A stretch of 64,000 nucleotides of DNA from Brevinema_A sp051649245 (GCA_051649245.1 JBOFGS010000019.1:434001-498000), one strand, 5' to 3'. Counted from the first letter of the stretch, positions 34,762 through 43,523 are shown. Notes: generated from the sequence alone by a model not told the origin. Numbers and translations: made by a program.

Positions 34762-36261
34762 ATGTACATTCGATTGTCAATAATTTTTCAGCTTATTTTT
34801 ATGAGTATTAGTTATTTTTTTATTGTTATTGCTTTGTGGAATCATATGAAGTCTTTTGTATTTTTATTTGCTATAATTCCTCTTGTGGTTAATGTACTTG
34901 TTTTTTCTCATGTTATTTTAAATTATATATCTATTTTAGTCTTTTCTTTTTTGGCATTATATATTATTAGAGTCCCTTTTGACTATATATTCTATGAATT
35001 TGATTTTTGGGGTGTGCAAGGTGTTTTATTCAGTATTGCAATCGCCATATCGCTCATACGTCGTTTGTTGATCCCATCTCTACCTACTGATAAAAACAAA
35101 TGGATACAACAATTTATTTTATCAGCAGATAATATTATTGTAGAATATGATGCACATACAGGTATGATCACTAATATTAATGGTGCTGCATGTCGTCTCT
35201 ACGGATGGAATAAAAAAGATTTACTACGACATTCCTTAATGGTAATTCATCCTATTAATTTTCTTATCAATCCTCCCTATGAATTTATGGATCGTATGAA
35301 ACAAAAGCGTTCATGGCATGGTTTTCTTCCTATTATTAATAAACAAAGAATGATTTTTGAAGAAAGAGCTGTGTATAGTCCTGTTTTTGACTCACAAAAA
35401 CGTCTTGTTCGTATTGAAAAAAGAGTCATTGAAGCAATTTATAAGCATGATTTTAAAGAAAATCATGATATGTATCATTATTTTTTTGTTTCACTGGACA
35501 TGCCTGTAGCATTGATTGATTATACATGGAAAATAGATGAACAAAATCATATTTTTTCTCAAAAAATCGGATCTCATCATCCTTCTTCAACACAACTTCT
35601 TGATATGTTTTCTAAAGATATACACCATAAACTGATCCAAGCACTCCAACAATCCTTTAATGGCAAAAAAACATCATTTATCACTGAAATGAAAAATTAT
35701 GGATTTACCTTACCTGTCAAATTGTTATTTTTACCCTATCAACGACAAAATATAATGACACAAAAAGCTGTAAAAGTATTTTTAATTTTGGAAGAACTCT
35801 CAAAAATAGATTCTTCAGAAGAAATAATCAATGATTCAAAAAAAATAATTAATTTGAGTCCTTTGCTCAAAGATATTTTGCTTCAAATACGACAAATGTA
35901 TCATGATGAAATGCCTATTCGTTTGTTTAGTGGTTCGTTACCTAATATTTATTCGGCAATGGATATTTGGTATTCATTGTTTCTTAATTTATTATTATTG
36001 GCTACACGATACGGAACTGCTAAATCAGATTCTGTCACAATTTCATGTTCTACATCTTTTAATATCCATTATTTTAAAGTCAAGTATCAAGGAATCAGTT
36101 ATGAGAAATTATCACCATTGTTTGGTACACATATTGATTCTCAAACGACGCCTTTGGAAGTCAAGAAAATTCAAGACGCTTTATCTTATCTAGGGATTAG
36201 TCCTGTGATTATTCCTGGAAATGACAATATCTCTGTTTTGTGTTTTAATTTTAAAGAATAG
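34762..36261 (+). CDS. Membrane PAS-domain protein with a degenerate kinase-like end
   Basis: From ATG 34762 (GAGG upstream) about 499 residues. The first 110 residues hold four hydrophobic helices. Residues about 115-230 are a PAS fold (FILSADNIIVEYDAHTGMITNINGAACRLYGW). The rest has the layout of a histidine kinase (LSPLLKDILLQIRQMY, then YSLFLNLLLLATRYGTA in place of the N box) but no H box and no G1/G2 glycine boxes. It therefore looks like a sensor without kinase activity, or a kinase fold too diverged to read. No response regulator is adjacent. It is divergent from copA. Confidence 0.65.
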   Translation: MYIRLSIIFQLIFMSISYFFIVIALWNHMKSFVFLFAIIPLVVNVLVFSHVILNYISILVFSFLALYIIRVPFDYIFYEFDFWGVQGVLFSIAIAISLIRRLLIPSLPTDKNKWIQQFILSADNIIVEYDAHTGMITNINGAACRLYGWNKKDLLRHSLMVIHPINFLINPPYEFMDRMKQKRSWHGFLPIINKQRMIFEERAVYSPVFDSQKRLVRIEKRVIEAIYKHDFKENHDMYHYFFVSLDMPVALIDYTWKIDEQNHIFSQKIGSHHPSSTQLLDMFSKDIHHKLIQALQQSFNGKKTSFITEMKNYGFTLPVKLLFLPYQRQNIMTQKAVKVFLILEELSKIDSSEEIINDSKKIINLSPLLKDILLQIRQMYHDEMPIRLFSGSLPNIYSAMDIWYSLFLNLLLLATRYGTAKSDSVTISCSTSFNIHYFKVKYQGISYEKLSPLFGTHIDSQTTPLEVKKIQDALSYLGISPVIIPGNDNISVLCFNFKE

Positions 36262-36297
36262 CAATGCATCAATACGTATAGAAAAATTTAAAAAGTA

Positions 36298-36326
36298 TTG
36301 AAAAAAAATAAAAAATATGTTATAAT
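36298..36326 (+). promoter_or_regulatory. Promoter of the tRNA gene
   Basis: TTGAAA (36298-36303) and TATAAT (36321-36326) with a 17-bp spacer, 16 bp before the tRNA 5' end. Confidence 0.75.
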
Positions 36327-36342
36327 ATATTTAAATTATATT

Positions 36343-36416
36343 GGGCCTGTAGCTCAGATGGTTAGAGCAACCGACTCATAATCGGTGGGTCGAGGGTTCG
36401 ATCCCCTCCGGGCCCC
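36343..36416 (+). tRNA. tRNA with CAT anticodon, probably tRNA-Ile2 (lysidine-modified)
   Basis: A complete cloverleaf can be drawn: acceptor GGGCCTG/CGGGCCC with one G-T pair, D arm GCTCAGATGGTTAGAGC, anticodon stem ACCGA/TCGGT around loop CTCATAA, T arm GAGGG-TTCGATC-CCCTC. CAT fits elongator Met, initiator Met or Ile2. The 1-72 pair is G-C, so it is not an initiator. C4-G69 and C5-G68 together with CGACTCATAATCG match the elements that TilS recognises in tRNA-Ile2, so I favour Ile2. CCA is not encoded. The base at the discriminator position is C (36416), where both Ile and Met tRNAs normally have A. Confidence 0.9.
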
Positions 36417-36422
36417 AATGTT

Positions 36423-36467
36423 AAACCACATAAGTTATTGATATGAAATGACTTATGTGGTTTTTTC
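36423..36467 (+). terminator. Intrinsic terminator of the tRNA gene
   Basis: AAACCACATAAGT pairs with ACTTATGTGGTTT across a 15-nt loop, followed by a T-run (36461-36466). It starts 7 bp after the tRNA. Confidence 0.85.
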
Positions 36468-36530
36468 TTTTTATATATCGTGTATTTTGGGGGATGAGGG
36501 AGTGTATAAAATTGGTTGTTTTTGAGAAAT

Positions 36531-36695
36531 ATGTTAGATAAAAAATTTGATCAAAAAACACAACATAATGTGAGTATTCAAAACCTAACACATGTTCAAG
36601 TCAATGGAAAAGAGAATGATATTTGTCTTATCATTGATCTTTTTAATAGAGAAATCATTGAATATAGTATGGTTGTACAAAAGACTTTTCGATAG
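36531..36695 (+). pseudogene. Remnant of an IS3-family transposase (integrase core)
   Basis: A 54-codon frame contains LTHVQVNGKENDICLIIDLF followed by NREIIEYSMVVQKTF. This corresponds to the DDE core around the second catalytic Asp of IS3/IS150-type OrfB proteins (usual form: DITYI..NG...YL..IIDLFNREIIGYS). The frame is open before the ATG (TTG AGA AAT). Nothing before or after it matches the rest of a transposase, and no terminal inverted repeats were seen, so it is an inert scrap left of an old insertion 115 bp downstream of a tRNA gene. The 315-bp gap 36417-36731 otherwise holds only the tRNA terminator. Confidence 0.6.
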
Positions 36696-36731
36696 TAACT
36701 TGAATTTTCAATAAAATAAAGAGGTAGAAAG

Positions 36732-37451
36732 TTAAGAATGGGTAAGTGTTTCTAAAGCTAATATGATTGCCTTTTCTTCACCGTTCATTGTTATCTGCTC
36801 TGATTCGCTAAAGCTCAACACAGCTTCTTTAGTATCTTGTAAATATTCGACAACATTAGTTAAGACAGCTGTTGCCTTGACATTTCTTAAACGAGCTAAT
36901 GTAAGTAAGGCAGCTGTTTCCATATCAGCTCCTAAAATTCCTTTTTTTTGCCAAAAAGTACAGATGTCTTGTTCTTGATCAGTGTAAAAAGAATCATGAC
37001 TACGAATAATTCCACAATGATGAGAAATATTCTGTTGAATAGCTAATTCCTGCATGTGATAAATTAATTCAATAGAACTCATAGCTGGATATGCTGAATC
37101 TACATAAGCTCGTGAGCCTCCATCATGTCTGACAGCCCCTTCCACTAAAATAAGATCACCTATTGATACATATTCTTGATAGGCACCAGCAGAACCAACC
37201 CTAATAAGACGTTTTGCTCCACAAAGAATTAATTCTTCCACACAAATCAGTGTAGAAGTTGCTCCTATTCCTGTAGAAATAACAGTAATAGGGGTATTTT
37301 TGTAATAGCCATTAATCGAAATAAACTCGCGATTAGAAGCAATTTCAGAGGTTTGATTAAGATAGGTTCTAATACGATCGACACGTGCCGGATCTCCTAC
37401 TAAAATTATTGCTTCACTAACAACTTCACAATGAATATGGGCTTGTTTCAT
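36732..37451 (-). CDS. Nucleoside phosphorylase (uridine/purine phosphorylase family)
   Basis: From ATG 37451 (GGAGG upstream) 239 residues. Family signatures: VGDPARVDRIRTYL near the N-terminus, TGIGATSTLICVEELI, RVGSAGAYQEYVSIGDLILVEGAVRHDGGS and the ribose-binding GADMETAALLTLARLR. The enzyme splits a nucleoside with phosphate to a base and ribose-1-phosphate. The SIGDLILVEGAVRHDG region is of the NP-I class; uridine phosphorylase is the best guess, but purine specificity cannot be excluded. It begins 2 bp after a PnuC-family transporter gene, which suggests uptake and breakdown of nucleosides. Confidence 0.88.
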   Translation of the reverse strand: MKQAHIHCEVVSEAIILVGDPARVDRIRTYLNQTSEIASNREFISINGYYKNTPITVISTGIGATSTLICVEELILCGAKRLIRVGSAGAYQEYVSIGDLILVEGAVRHDGGSRAYVDSAYPAMSSIELIYHMQELAIQQNISHHCGIIRSHDSFYTDQEQDICTFWQKKGILGADMETAALLTLARLRNVKATAVLTNVVEYLQDTKEAVLSFSESEQITMNGEEKAIILALETLTHS

Positions 37452-37453
37452 CT

Positions 37454-38161
37454 CTAAACCTCCATATTTTTCTTCCAAAGAATATATCCATAAACAGCAT
37501 TAATAAGATAAGCAAGCCAGACCATGGCAAGTGTATAAGAGCCAATTGAGATATAAAGTGGTATACTAATCAGATTTACTAAAATCCACATATACCAGTT
37601 TTCTAAAACTTTTAGAGACATAAACCATTGCCCTAAAATTGCAAGGATCGTTGATGTAGCGTCTGTTAGTCCTTGAGAAAAATGATCGTAACGCCCTATA
37701 TGTAGCCCAATCATTGTGAGGATAGAGATTCCTATTGTGGCGATCACAGTATAGATAACTTTTTCTTTTTTAGTTAAAGCACGAGTTAAGGCAATAGAGC
37801 CTTCTTTTTTTTGCTTTTTTTGTGGATGTAACCAATAATAAAGACCATAAAAATTTAGGATTAAATAAACAATATTAATAAGTCCATCCCATATTAATGG
37901 AGACCAAAAAATCACATAAGCAAGCCAAAAACTTACTGAAATAATACCAAAAGTATAATTCCAGATACTTTCTTTGGCAACAAGAAAAACACAAAGGACA
38001 CCAGTAATCCCGGCTAAATACGAAACAACAAGACTCATGATATTAGATTTTGTTAAGACACTTTCAACGCTAAGAAAATCCGTATAGGATCCATAGCTAA
38101 TAATAGAAAAACTAAAAATTCCAAAAAATATTAAATAAATAATTTCCCATTTTTTAGACAT
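37454..38161 (-). CDS. pnuC: PnuC-family nucleoside transporter
   Basis: From ATG 38161 (AAGGGGATCTTT upstream) 235 residues with seven to eight hydrophobic helices. The block WNYTFGIISVSFWLAYVIFW and the later ENWYMWILVNLISIPLYI are the two conserved Trp/Asn-rich segments of PnuC. PnuC proteins are facilitators for nicotinamide riboside, other vitamins or nucleosides, which are trapped inside by phosphorylation or cleavage. Pairing with a nucleoside phosphorylase 2 bp downstream points to a nucleoside (deoxy or ribo) rather than nicotinamide riboside. No nadR is present in the window. Confidence 0.85.
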   Translation of the reverse strand: MSKKWEIIYLIFFGIFSFSIISYGSYTDFLSVESVLTKSNIMSLVVSYLAGITGVLCVFLVAKESIWNYTFGIISVSFWLAYVIFWSPLIWDGLINIVYLILNFYGLYYWLHPQKKQKKEGSIALTRALTKKEKVIYTVIATIGISILTMIGLHIGRYDHFSQGLTDATSTILAILGQWFMSLKVLENWYMWILVNLISIPLYISIGSYTLAMVWLAYLINAVYGYILWKKNMEV

Positions 38162-38239
38162 AAAGATCCCCTTATTAAGCAATCAAATATAAAATGATTA
38201 TAGATTATTGAAAAATAGAAAAGTTAAGACCTTTTATTT

Positions 38240-39190
38240 TTATTTGTTAAATGATTTGATCGTTTTAGCTAGCTGTTCACCTGTCCAACCATAAAGCGAA
38301 AGAAGTTCTTCGTAAGTTCCTACTTGTCCAAAGGTCGTTGCTCCGATACGATGAAGTTTTTTGGGATGATGTGTTGTGAGCACTTCAGAAATTGCTGATC
38401 CAAGTCCTCCACGAACATTATGATTGTCTAAAGAAACTAAGAGGTTGCATTCTTTTGCAGCTTTGATAATAATTTCTTCATCTAGTGGGAGTATCGTAAA
38501 AAGATCAATAATACGGACACTTTTTCCTTCTTTTTGAAGAATGTCAGCAGTATCTATTGCCTGTGATAGCATAGCTCCAGACGCAAAAATACAAATATCT
38601 TCCCCATTCCGTATTTGTACACCTTTACCTATGGTAAATTCCATAGAATCGTCATAGATTTTATAAGAAGAACGTCGTGCAAAACGGATATAATTGAGTC
38701 CTGTGAAATCGTTAAGAATCAATGAAATGACTTTAGGTATTTGAGTAGAATCACAAATATCAAAAACTCTCGTATTTGATAACGCTCTAAACATGGAGAT
38801 ATCTTCAAATGTTGTATGAGTTCCACCATTGTATGCCGTGGTAATGCCAGGATCTGTACCTAGTATCACGATAGGTAGATTAGCATAAGCAGAGGATACC
38901 ACAGCCTGATCAAAGCAACGTCGTGCAGCGAACGGAGCAAAACTATGAACAAATGGTTTGAACCCTGTAACAGCCAATCCTGCTGCAAGAGATATGGCTT
39001 CTGCTTCCATAATTCCAATATTAAAAAATCTATCTGGATGATTTTTTGCGAAAAAATTTGAACCACTAGACGTTGCCAGATCTGTTTCTACAAAGCATAT
39101 AGTAGAATCATGTTGAGCTATTTTTGTAATTTCATCGATACAAGATTTACGGATCTCTACCGTATCTTTAATTTTTTCTTTAATGATCAT
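38240..39190 (-). CDS. Transketolase, C-terminal subunit
   Basis: The 316-residue subunit carries the pyrimidine-binding and C-terminal domains of a split transketolase: CFVETDLATSSGSNFFAKNHP, FFNIGIMEAEAISLAAGLAV (with the catalytic Glu), FEDISMFRAL and the C-terminal GGLGSAISEVLTTHHPKKL. It needs the partner encoded 11 bp upstream. Transketolase transfers two-carbon units between sugar phosphates, using thiamine diphosphate. Split forms are common beside ascorbate-type PTS genes, as here. Confidence 0.93.
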   Translation of the reverse strand: MIIKEKIKDTVEIRKSCIDEITKIAQHDSTICFVETDLATSSGSNFFAKNHPDRFFNIGIMEAEAISLAAGLAVTGFKPFVHSFAPFAARRCFDQAVVSSAYANLPIVILGTDPGITTAYNGGTHTTFEDISMFRALSNTRVFDICDSTQIPKVISLILNDFTGLNYIRFARRSSYKIYDDSMEFTIGKGVQIRNGEDICIFASGAMLSQAIDTADILQKEGKSVRIIDLFTILPLDEEIIIKAAKECNLLVSLDNHNVRGGLGSAISEVLTTHHPKKLHRIGATTFGQVGTYEELLSLYGWTGEQLAKTIKSFNK

Positions 39191-39201
39191 GGTCTATTCC
39201 T

Positions 39202-40035
39202 TTATATGTTTGCTTTTTCTTTGAATGACTTAAGAGCCTTTTGAAAATGCTCTTTTTTCTCATCGCTGTCAATACGAAAATGATGATCATCTATTTGCTC
39301 AAGAAAAGGAATTCCTTTTCCTTTAATGGTTTCCATAATAATAGCCAAAGGAGTATCAGAAGAGCTTAATTGAGCAATTGCAGAGCGAAGTTGTTTCTCA
39401 TCATGACCATTAACCCTTACAGATTTCCAGCCAAAAGCCTCAAATTTTTTCACAAAATCGAAAGATTTATTGATATGATCAGAAAGACCGTCTAATTGTT
39501 TTTTATTCTCATCAACAAAAACTACTAAATTATTTAATTTCTGATGAGCAGCTACTTGGATTGCTTCCCAGCATTGACCTTCGTTAAGCTCGCCGTCTCC
39601 TACAATACAAAAGACTTTTTGTCCTTTATTTTGGTAGCGTGCCCCTAGAGCTATTCCTACAGCGGCACCAAAACCTTGTCCCAAGCTTCCTGCAGTCATA
39701 TCCACTCCTACTGTTTTCAAACGATCCACATGTGAGGGAAGTTTTGTGTGAGGTTGATTTAAAGAACGTAATTCTTTTAGATCAAAATAACCGCGAATAG
39801 CAAGCGTTGCATAAAGTGCAGGTCCTGCATGCCCTTTACTAAGGACAAAATAATCTCTATCTTCTTTTTTAGGATTTTTTGGATCAATCTTTATTATTCC
39901 TTCTTCAGGAGCATAAAGCACAGAAAGTACATCTACGACAGATAATGATCCCCCAATATGTCCAAATCCTAGATTCGAAATCATATCTGTTAAGTAATAT
40001 CTTACCTTATAGGCAAATAGTTCTGTTTGAGTCAT
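39202..40035 (-). CDS. Transketolase, N-terminal subunit
   Basis: The 277-residue subunit holds the thiamine-diphosphate-binding domain: GFGHIGGSLSVVDVLSVLY, LSKGHAGPALYA, GSLGQGFGAAVGIALGARY and the cofactor motif VGDGELNEGQCWEA followed by NNLVVFVDEN. It forms an active enzyme with the C-terminal subunit. ATG 40035 follows AAAGGAGGAG. A 179-bp gap with a hairpin (40151) separates it from the kinase gene upstream. Confidence 0.93.
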   Translation of the reverse strand: MTQTELFAYKVRYYLTDMISNLGFGHIGGSLSVVDVLSVLYAPEEGIIKIDPKNPKKEDRDYFVLSKGHAGPALYATLAIRGYFDLKELRSLNQPHTKLPSHVDRLKTVGVDMTAGSLGQGFGAAVGIALGARYQNKGQKVFCIVGDGELNEGQCWEAIQVAAHQKLNNLVVFVDENKKQLDGLSDHINKSFDFVKKFEAFGWKSVRVNGHDEKQLRSAIAQLSSSDTPLAIIMETIKGKGIPFLEQIDDHHFRIDSDEKKEHFQKALKSFKEKANI

Positions 40036-40150
40036 ACACTCCTCCTTTGAATAACATATTATTTATTATTTTTTGTTAATATTTGTTCTTAAAAAGATCT
40101 TAGCTAAGATGGCAAATCTTTCTTTATAAATAAAATATTTTTGTTTAAAT

Positions 40151-40187
40151 AACGATGTTGTATTATCATATTATATGCAACATCGTT
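40151..40187 (-). terminator. Hairpin after the PfkB kinase gene
   Basis: AACGATGTTG (40151-40160) and CAACATCGTT (40178-40187) are exact inverse copies around a 17-nt loop. On the minus strand it is 28 bp after the kinase stop, followed by ATTTAAAC, so it is a weak terminator or an mRNA-end structure between kinase and transketolase. Confidence 0.45.
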
Positions 40188-40214
40188 CTTTAAAATGATA
40201 AAATGTTTCTCTAA

Positions 40215-41072
40215 TTATAAATCAGGAAGAGCAGATAAAAATCCTTGATGAGAAACAAAATATCCTGAAACTTCAATTGATTTCAAGATAGCAGTCAAAA
40301 TATCTGATCCTTCCAACAAATAATGAAGGAAAGTTGCATGAAAAACATCACCTGCACCATTCGTGTCTATAGCCACAACATCTAATGAAGGGATATTTTT
40401 TAGCTTAGAATCTTCATGGGTACTCCAAGAAACTCCCTTACTTCCTTTAGTGATAATAATCGTTGATATATTTGTATTTTTATAGAGATCATTAATTAAT
40501 TGTTGTTCATTTTGATTTTCTTCTATTGTCTCGAGAACAAAATCTTCTGAACAAATTAAAATATCTCCTTTTTTAACAAGGCATTGATTTTGAAGATAAT
40601 GCTCTTTTCGTTCCCAATCCCAAAGAACAGATATATCTGAAAATTTTTGCCGACAATATTTTACATAATGAGGAAATCGAGCATCTGAATAAATCCATCT
40701 AGGTTTTTCAGGAAATTCAAATAACATATCATCAAATTTTAAGGTTTTATAATTAAAAATTGTCCTACTTGATTGATAAATATTGTTTATTACTACACTT
40801 ATGGGTGTTTGATAAGAGTTGTTTTTTTGTTGAAGTATATTGATTCCTAATGAATTTAAATCATGATAGATTAAATTTCCAAAATAATCCTCTCCTATAA
40901 AACTAATAAAAGATACACAATGACCAAAATGTGAAAGAACTTTAGCAACATTAGCTCCATTTCCACCGATATTGATGCGAAAATTTTGAGCTTGGTTTTT
41001 TATATTTTCCTTGATAGGTGTGTCCACATCGAAAATAAGATCAATAACTGAAATACCTATACAAGCAATCAT
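40215..41072 (-). CDS. PfkB-family carbohydrate kinase
   Basis: The 285-residue protein has the two PfkB signatures: an N-terminal glycine region (RINIGGNGANVAKVLSHFG) and the C-terminal ATP/anion-hole motif VVAIDTNGAGDVFHATFLHY with its catalytic Asp. The family phosphorylates ribose, fructose-phosphates, ketodeoxygluconate and nucleosides. The substrate cannot be told; its ATG overlaps the stop of the EIIC gene (ATGA), so it likely acts on the phosphosugar that the PTS delivers or on its product. Confidence 0.85.
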   Translation of the reverse strand: MIACIGISVIDLIFDVDTPIKENIKNQAQNFRINIGGNGANVAKVLSHFGHCVSFISFIGEDYFGNLIYHDLNSLGINILQQKNNSYQTPISVVINNIYQSSRTIFNYKTLKFDDMLFEFPEKPRWIYSDARFPHYVKYCRQKFSDISVLWDWERKEHYLQNQCLVKKGDILICSEDFVLETIEENQNEQQLINDLYKNTNISTIIITKGSKGVSWSTHEDSKLKNIPSLDVVAIDTNGAGDVFHATFLHYLLEGSDILTAILKSIEVSGYFVSHQGFLSALPDL

Positions 41073-42445
41073 TGATTTTCCTTAAAATTAATTGCTGTAT
41101 TTCTTTTTTTGCTGAACATTGATGAACAAACAACAATTAATAAAATTATTAAAATTATTAAAGCACCCTTGGAGCCTAAAAAATGAATTGCATTTCCGAT
41201 AACTAAGCCCAGCACAGCAAAATCAAAGTCTCCAAAAGTAGTATTTTCAAAACCAAAATCCCCTAGTACTCCAATAAGCATTGCAGGTAAAACAGTAATG
41301 GCAATTCCTTGGATAAAAGCACCTAATATAGCTCCTTTTCGTCCTCCGGTACTGTTACCATAAATGCCTGCAGTAGCACCACAAAAGAAATGAGGTACCA
41401 TTCCTGGAATAATAAAAATCCCTAACGTTATCCCAACAATAAACATGGCTAAAACCCCACCCAGCAAACTACTAATAAAGCCTATCACCACTGCTGTAGG
41501 AGCATAAGGGAAAAATACAGCACAATCTACCGCAGGAACAGCATTAGGAATTAATTTTTGGGAAATTCCTTTAAATGCAGGCAATAATTCAGATAAAATC
41601 ATACGAACGCCACTATAAACAACAGTTACCCCAACAGCAAAAGTAAAGGCTGTCATAATAGAAAAAATAATGTAATTTTGACCATTGGAAAGTGTTGTTT
41701 CCACATAGTTTTGCCCAGCAGCTACAGCAGCAATAAGATAAAAAATCACCATAATTAATGCAGTGGAAATAGTTGTATCTCTTAGAAAAGACCAAGCTTC
41801 TGGAATTTCTTGTTTTTCTGTGCTATCTTCTGGAGAACCAACAAAAGATCCAATCCATGCTGAAAGATAATAACCTAAACTACCAAAGTGACCCATCGCA
41901 ATCCCATCATTATCTGTAACTTTACTTGTATACTTTTGACCAATTGCTGGAGATATGGCACTCCAAAGTCCTAAAATACCTGCACCAACTCCTATTAACG
42001 AGAGTTTTGATAAACCACCTGCTGACAGAACTACTGATAGTAATGCTGCCATAAAAAAACTATGATGACCTGTTAAAAAAATGTATTTGTAGCGTGTAAA
42101 ACGGGCTACTAAAATATTTGTAATATAACCAAAAAAGAGAATATATAGCGTTTCAAGCCCTAAAACTTTTTGTGCAATTGATACAATTGCTTCGTTATTA
42201 GGAGCAACTCCTTTAATGTTAAAACCAACTTCAATCATCTGTCCTAATGGAGATAGGTTTGTCACAATAATCCCAGCACCAGCACCTAACATAAGAAATC
42301 CAATCATTGGTTTGATAAATCCCATGAAAATTTCATGAGGTTTTTTCTTTAAGGCTATATAACCAATCATTGCAATAAATCCAACTAAAAATGCCGGTTC
42401 ACGAAGAATATCATTAATAAAAACTTTAGATAATGATGTTAACAT
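41069..42445 (-). CDS. PTS EIIC component, ascorbate (SgaT/UlaA) family
   Basis: The 458-residue membrane protein has about eleven helices and the family blocks REPAFLVGFIAMIGYIALKK, FLTGHHSFFMAALLS, NDGIAMGHFGSLGYYLSAW, SGVRMILSELLPAFKGIS and IPNAVPAVDCAVFFPYAPTAVV. It imports a sugar with phosphorylation via the EIIB encoded just before it (1-bp overlap of stop and start). It differs clearly from the second, broken UlaA copy at 44753-45400, for example in LTGHHSFFM where the other has ITGHIMLQQ. The His/Met pattern in that region differs from L-ascorbate permeases, so the substrate may not be ascorbate. Confidence 0.88.
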   Translation of the reverse strand: MLTSLSKVFINDILREPAFLVGFIAMIGYIALKKKPHEIFMGFIKPMIGFLMLGAGAGIIVTNLSPLGQMIEVGFNIKGVAPNNEAIVSIAQKVLGLETLYILFFGYITNILVARFTRYKYIFLTGHHSFFMAALLSVVLSAGGLSKLSLIGVGAGILGLWSAISPAIGQKYTSKVTDNDGIAMGHFGSLGYYLSAWIGSFVGSPEDSTEKQEIPEAWSFLRDTTISTALIMVIFYLIAAVAAGQNYVETTLSNGQNYIIFSIMTAFTFAVGVTVVYSGVRMILSELLPAFKGISQKLIPNAVPAVDCAVFFPYAPTAVVIGFISSLLGGVLAMFIVGITLGIFIIPGMVPHFFCGATAGIYGNSTGGRKGAILGAFIQGIAITVLPAMLIGVLGDFGFENTTFGDFDFAVLGLVIGNAIHFLGSKGALIILIILLIVVCSSMFSKKRNTAINFKENQ

Positions 42446-42726
42446 TATTTACCACCTAATTCTTTAATGATTTCTAAAATATCTTCTCTAATCTTAGCTT
42501 CATTTACGTAACTTCTAATCACTGCAACTCTACGACAATTTGTGAGTTGTGGAGCAATTGCTTTAACAGTTACTGCTAAATCAACATCTGCAGAATTAGC
42601 AGAATTTACATCAGAAGAATTAACAACAGCATCTATTTTTTCAGCCTCACAAATCTTAGAGACAATTTCTTTCGCCATCAGACTACTGCCAATTCCATTT
42701 CCACATACGGTAAGAATCTTCAACAT
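42445..42726 (-). CDS. PTS EIIB component, ascorbate (UlaB) family
   Basis: The 93-residue cytoplasmic protein begins MLKILTVCGNGIGSSLMAKE; the cysteine in VCGNGIGSS is the phosphorylated residue of lactose/ascorbate-type EIIB. It carries phosphate from an EIIA (the UlaC-like protein at 46486 is the only candidate in the window) to the sugar in EIIC. Its stop overlaps the EIIC start. Confidence 0.92.
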   Translation of the reverse strand: MLKILTVCGNGIGSSLMAKEIVSKICEAEKIDAVVNSSDVNSANSADVDLAVTVKAIAPQLTNCRRVAVIRSYVNEAKIREDILEIIKELGGK

Positions 42727-42771
42727 ATATTCTCCTCTGAACTTCTCATATATTCAAAATATAATGAATCT

Positions 42772-43509
42772 TTATTTTTTAGCTAAAATCACTGCAATAT
42801 TTTTATTTTTTAATTCAGTGATATATTGTTTTGAAATATCATCTGTTGTAATAATCGTATCAACAAGATCTATAGGCATTAAAACAAATGGTTTATTTAT
42901 TCCAAACTTAGATTGATCAACAAGTAAAAACACTTGTTCTGCTTGCTTAGCAAAAATTTCTTCTGTATGTCTATTAGAAGGAATACTGTGATAAACTCCA
43001 TGAAGAGGATTCATACCAGCACCACTAATAAATATTTTAGAAATATTTACATTTAATATGTGTTCATTATCTAACAAAGAAAAACATTTATTGCCTCTCT
43101 GGTATAGTCCCCCAATCATAATAACTGTTATATCAGAATATTCAGATAAAGCTTCGATAACATAAACAGAATTAGTAAAAACGGTTAGATTTTTAAGTTC
43201 TACAAGATAAGAACAAAGAGTTGCTACTGTTTTACCTGGACCAAGAAAAATAGAATCTCCATCATTAATAAATTTTACAGCTTCTTTTGCTATTCTATGA
43301 AAATCTTTAATAGTTCTAGAATTATCATGAGAATCAACTATTTCAATTCCTCCATAAATATGCTGAGCTTTATGTTTTAGAACCAGCTCTTCAGTGTATT
43401 TACGGATAGTAGGAAGAGATAAATTGCATATTTGAGACAATTCTTTATTTGATATTCTTTTATGTTTTTTGAGTATTTGATAGATAATTTCTTGTTGGGA
43501 TTCTTTCAT
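42772..43509 (-). CDS. DeoR-family transcriptional regulator of the sugar locus
   Basis: The 245 residues comprise an N-terminal helix-turn-helix (QQEIIYQILKKHKRISNKEL, LSLPTIRKYTEELV) and a sugar-phosphate-binding DeoR C-domain (GDSIFLGPGKTVATLCSYL, TVFTNSVYVIEAL, VFLLVDQSKFG). DeoR regulators are mostly repressors released by a sugar phosphate. It lies between ulaE and the EIIB gene, and an inverted repeat at 43524-43547 sits just before its start. It is therefore a good candidate for local control and autoregulation. Confidence 0.9.
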   Translation of the reverse strand: MKESQQEIIYQILKKHKRISNKELSQICNLSLPTIRKYTEELVLKHKAQHIYGGIEIVDSHDNSRTIKDFHRIAKEAVKFINDGDSIFLGPGKTVATLCSYLVELKNLTVFTNSVYVIEALSEYSDITVIMIGGLYQRGNKCFSLLDNEHILNVNISKIFISGAGMNPLHGVYHSIPSNRHTEEIFAKQAEQVFLLVDQSKFGINKPFVLMPIDLVDTIITTDDISKQYITELKNKNIAVILAKK

Positions 43510-43523
43510 TTTTCACTCTTTAT

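Noticed and set aside
40151..40187. Hairpin before the transketolase genes as a riboswitch (for example thiamine)
   Set aside because: It is a single 10-bp stem with no THI-box core, and it lies nearer the kinase end than the transketolase start.
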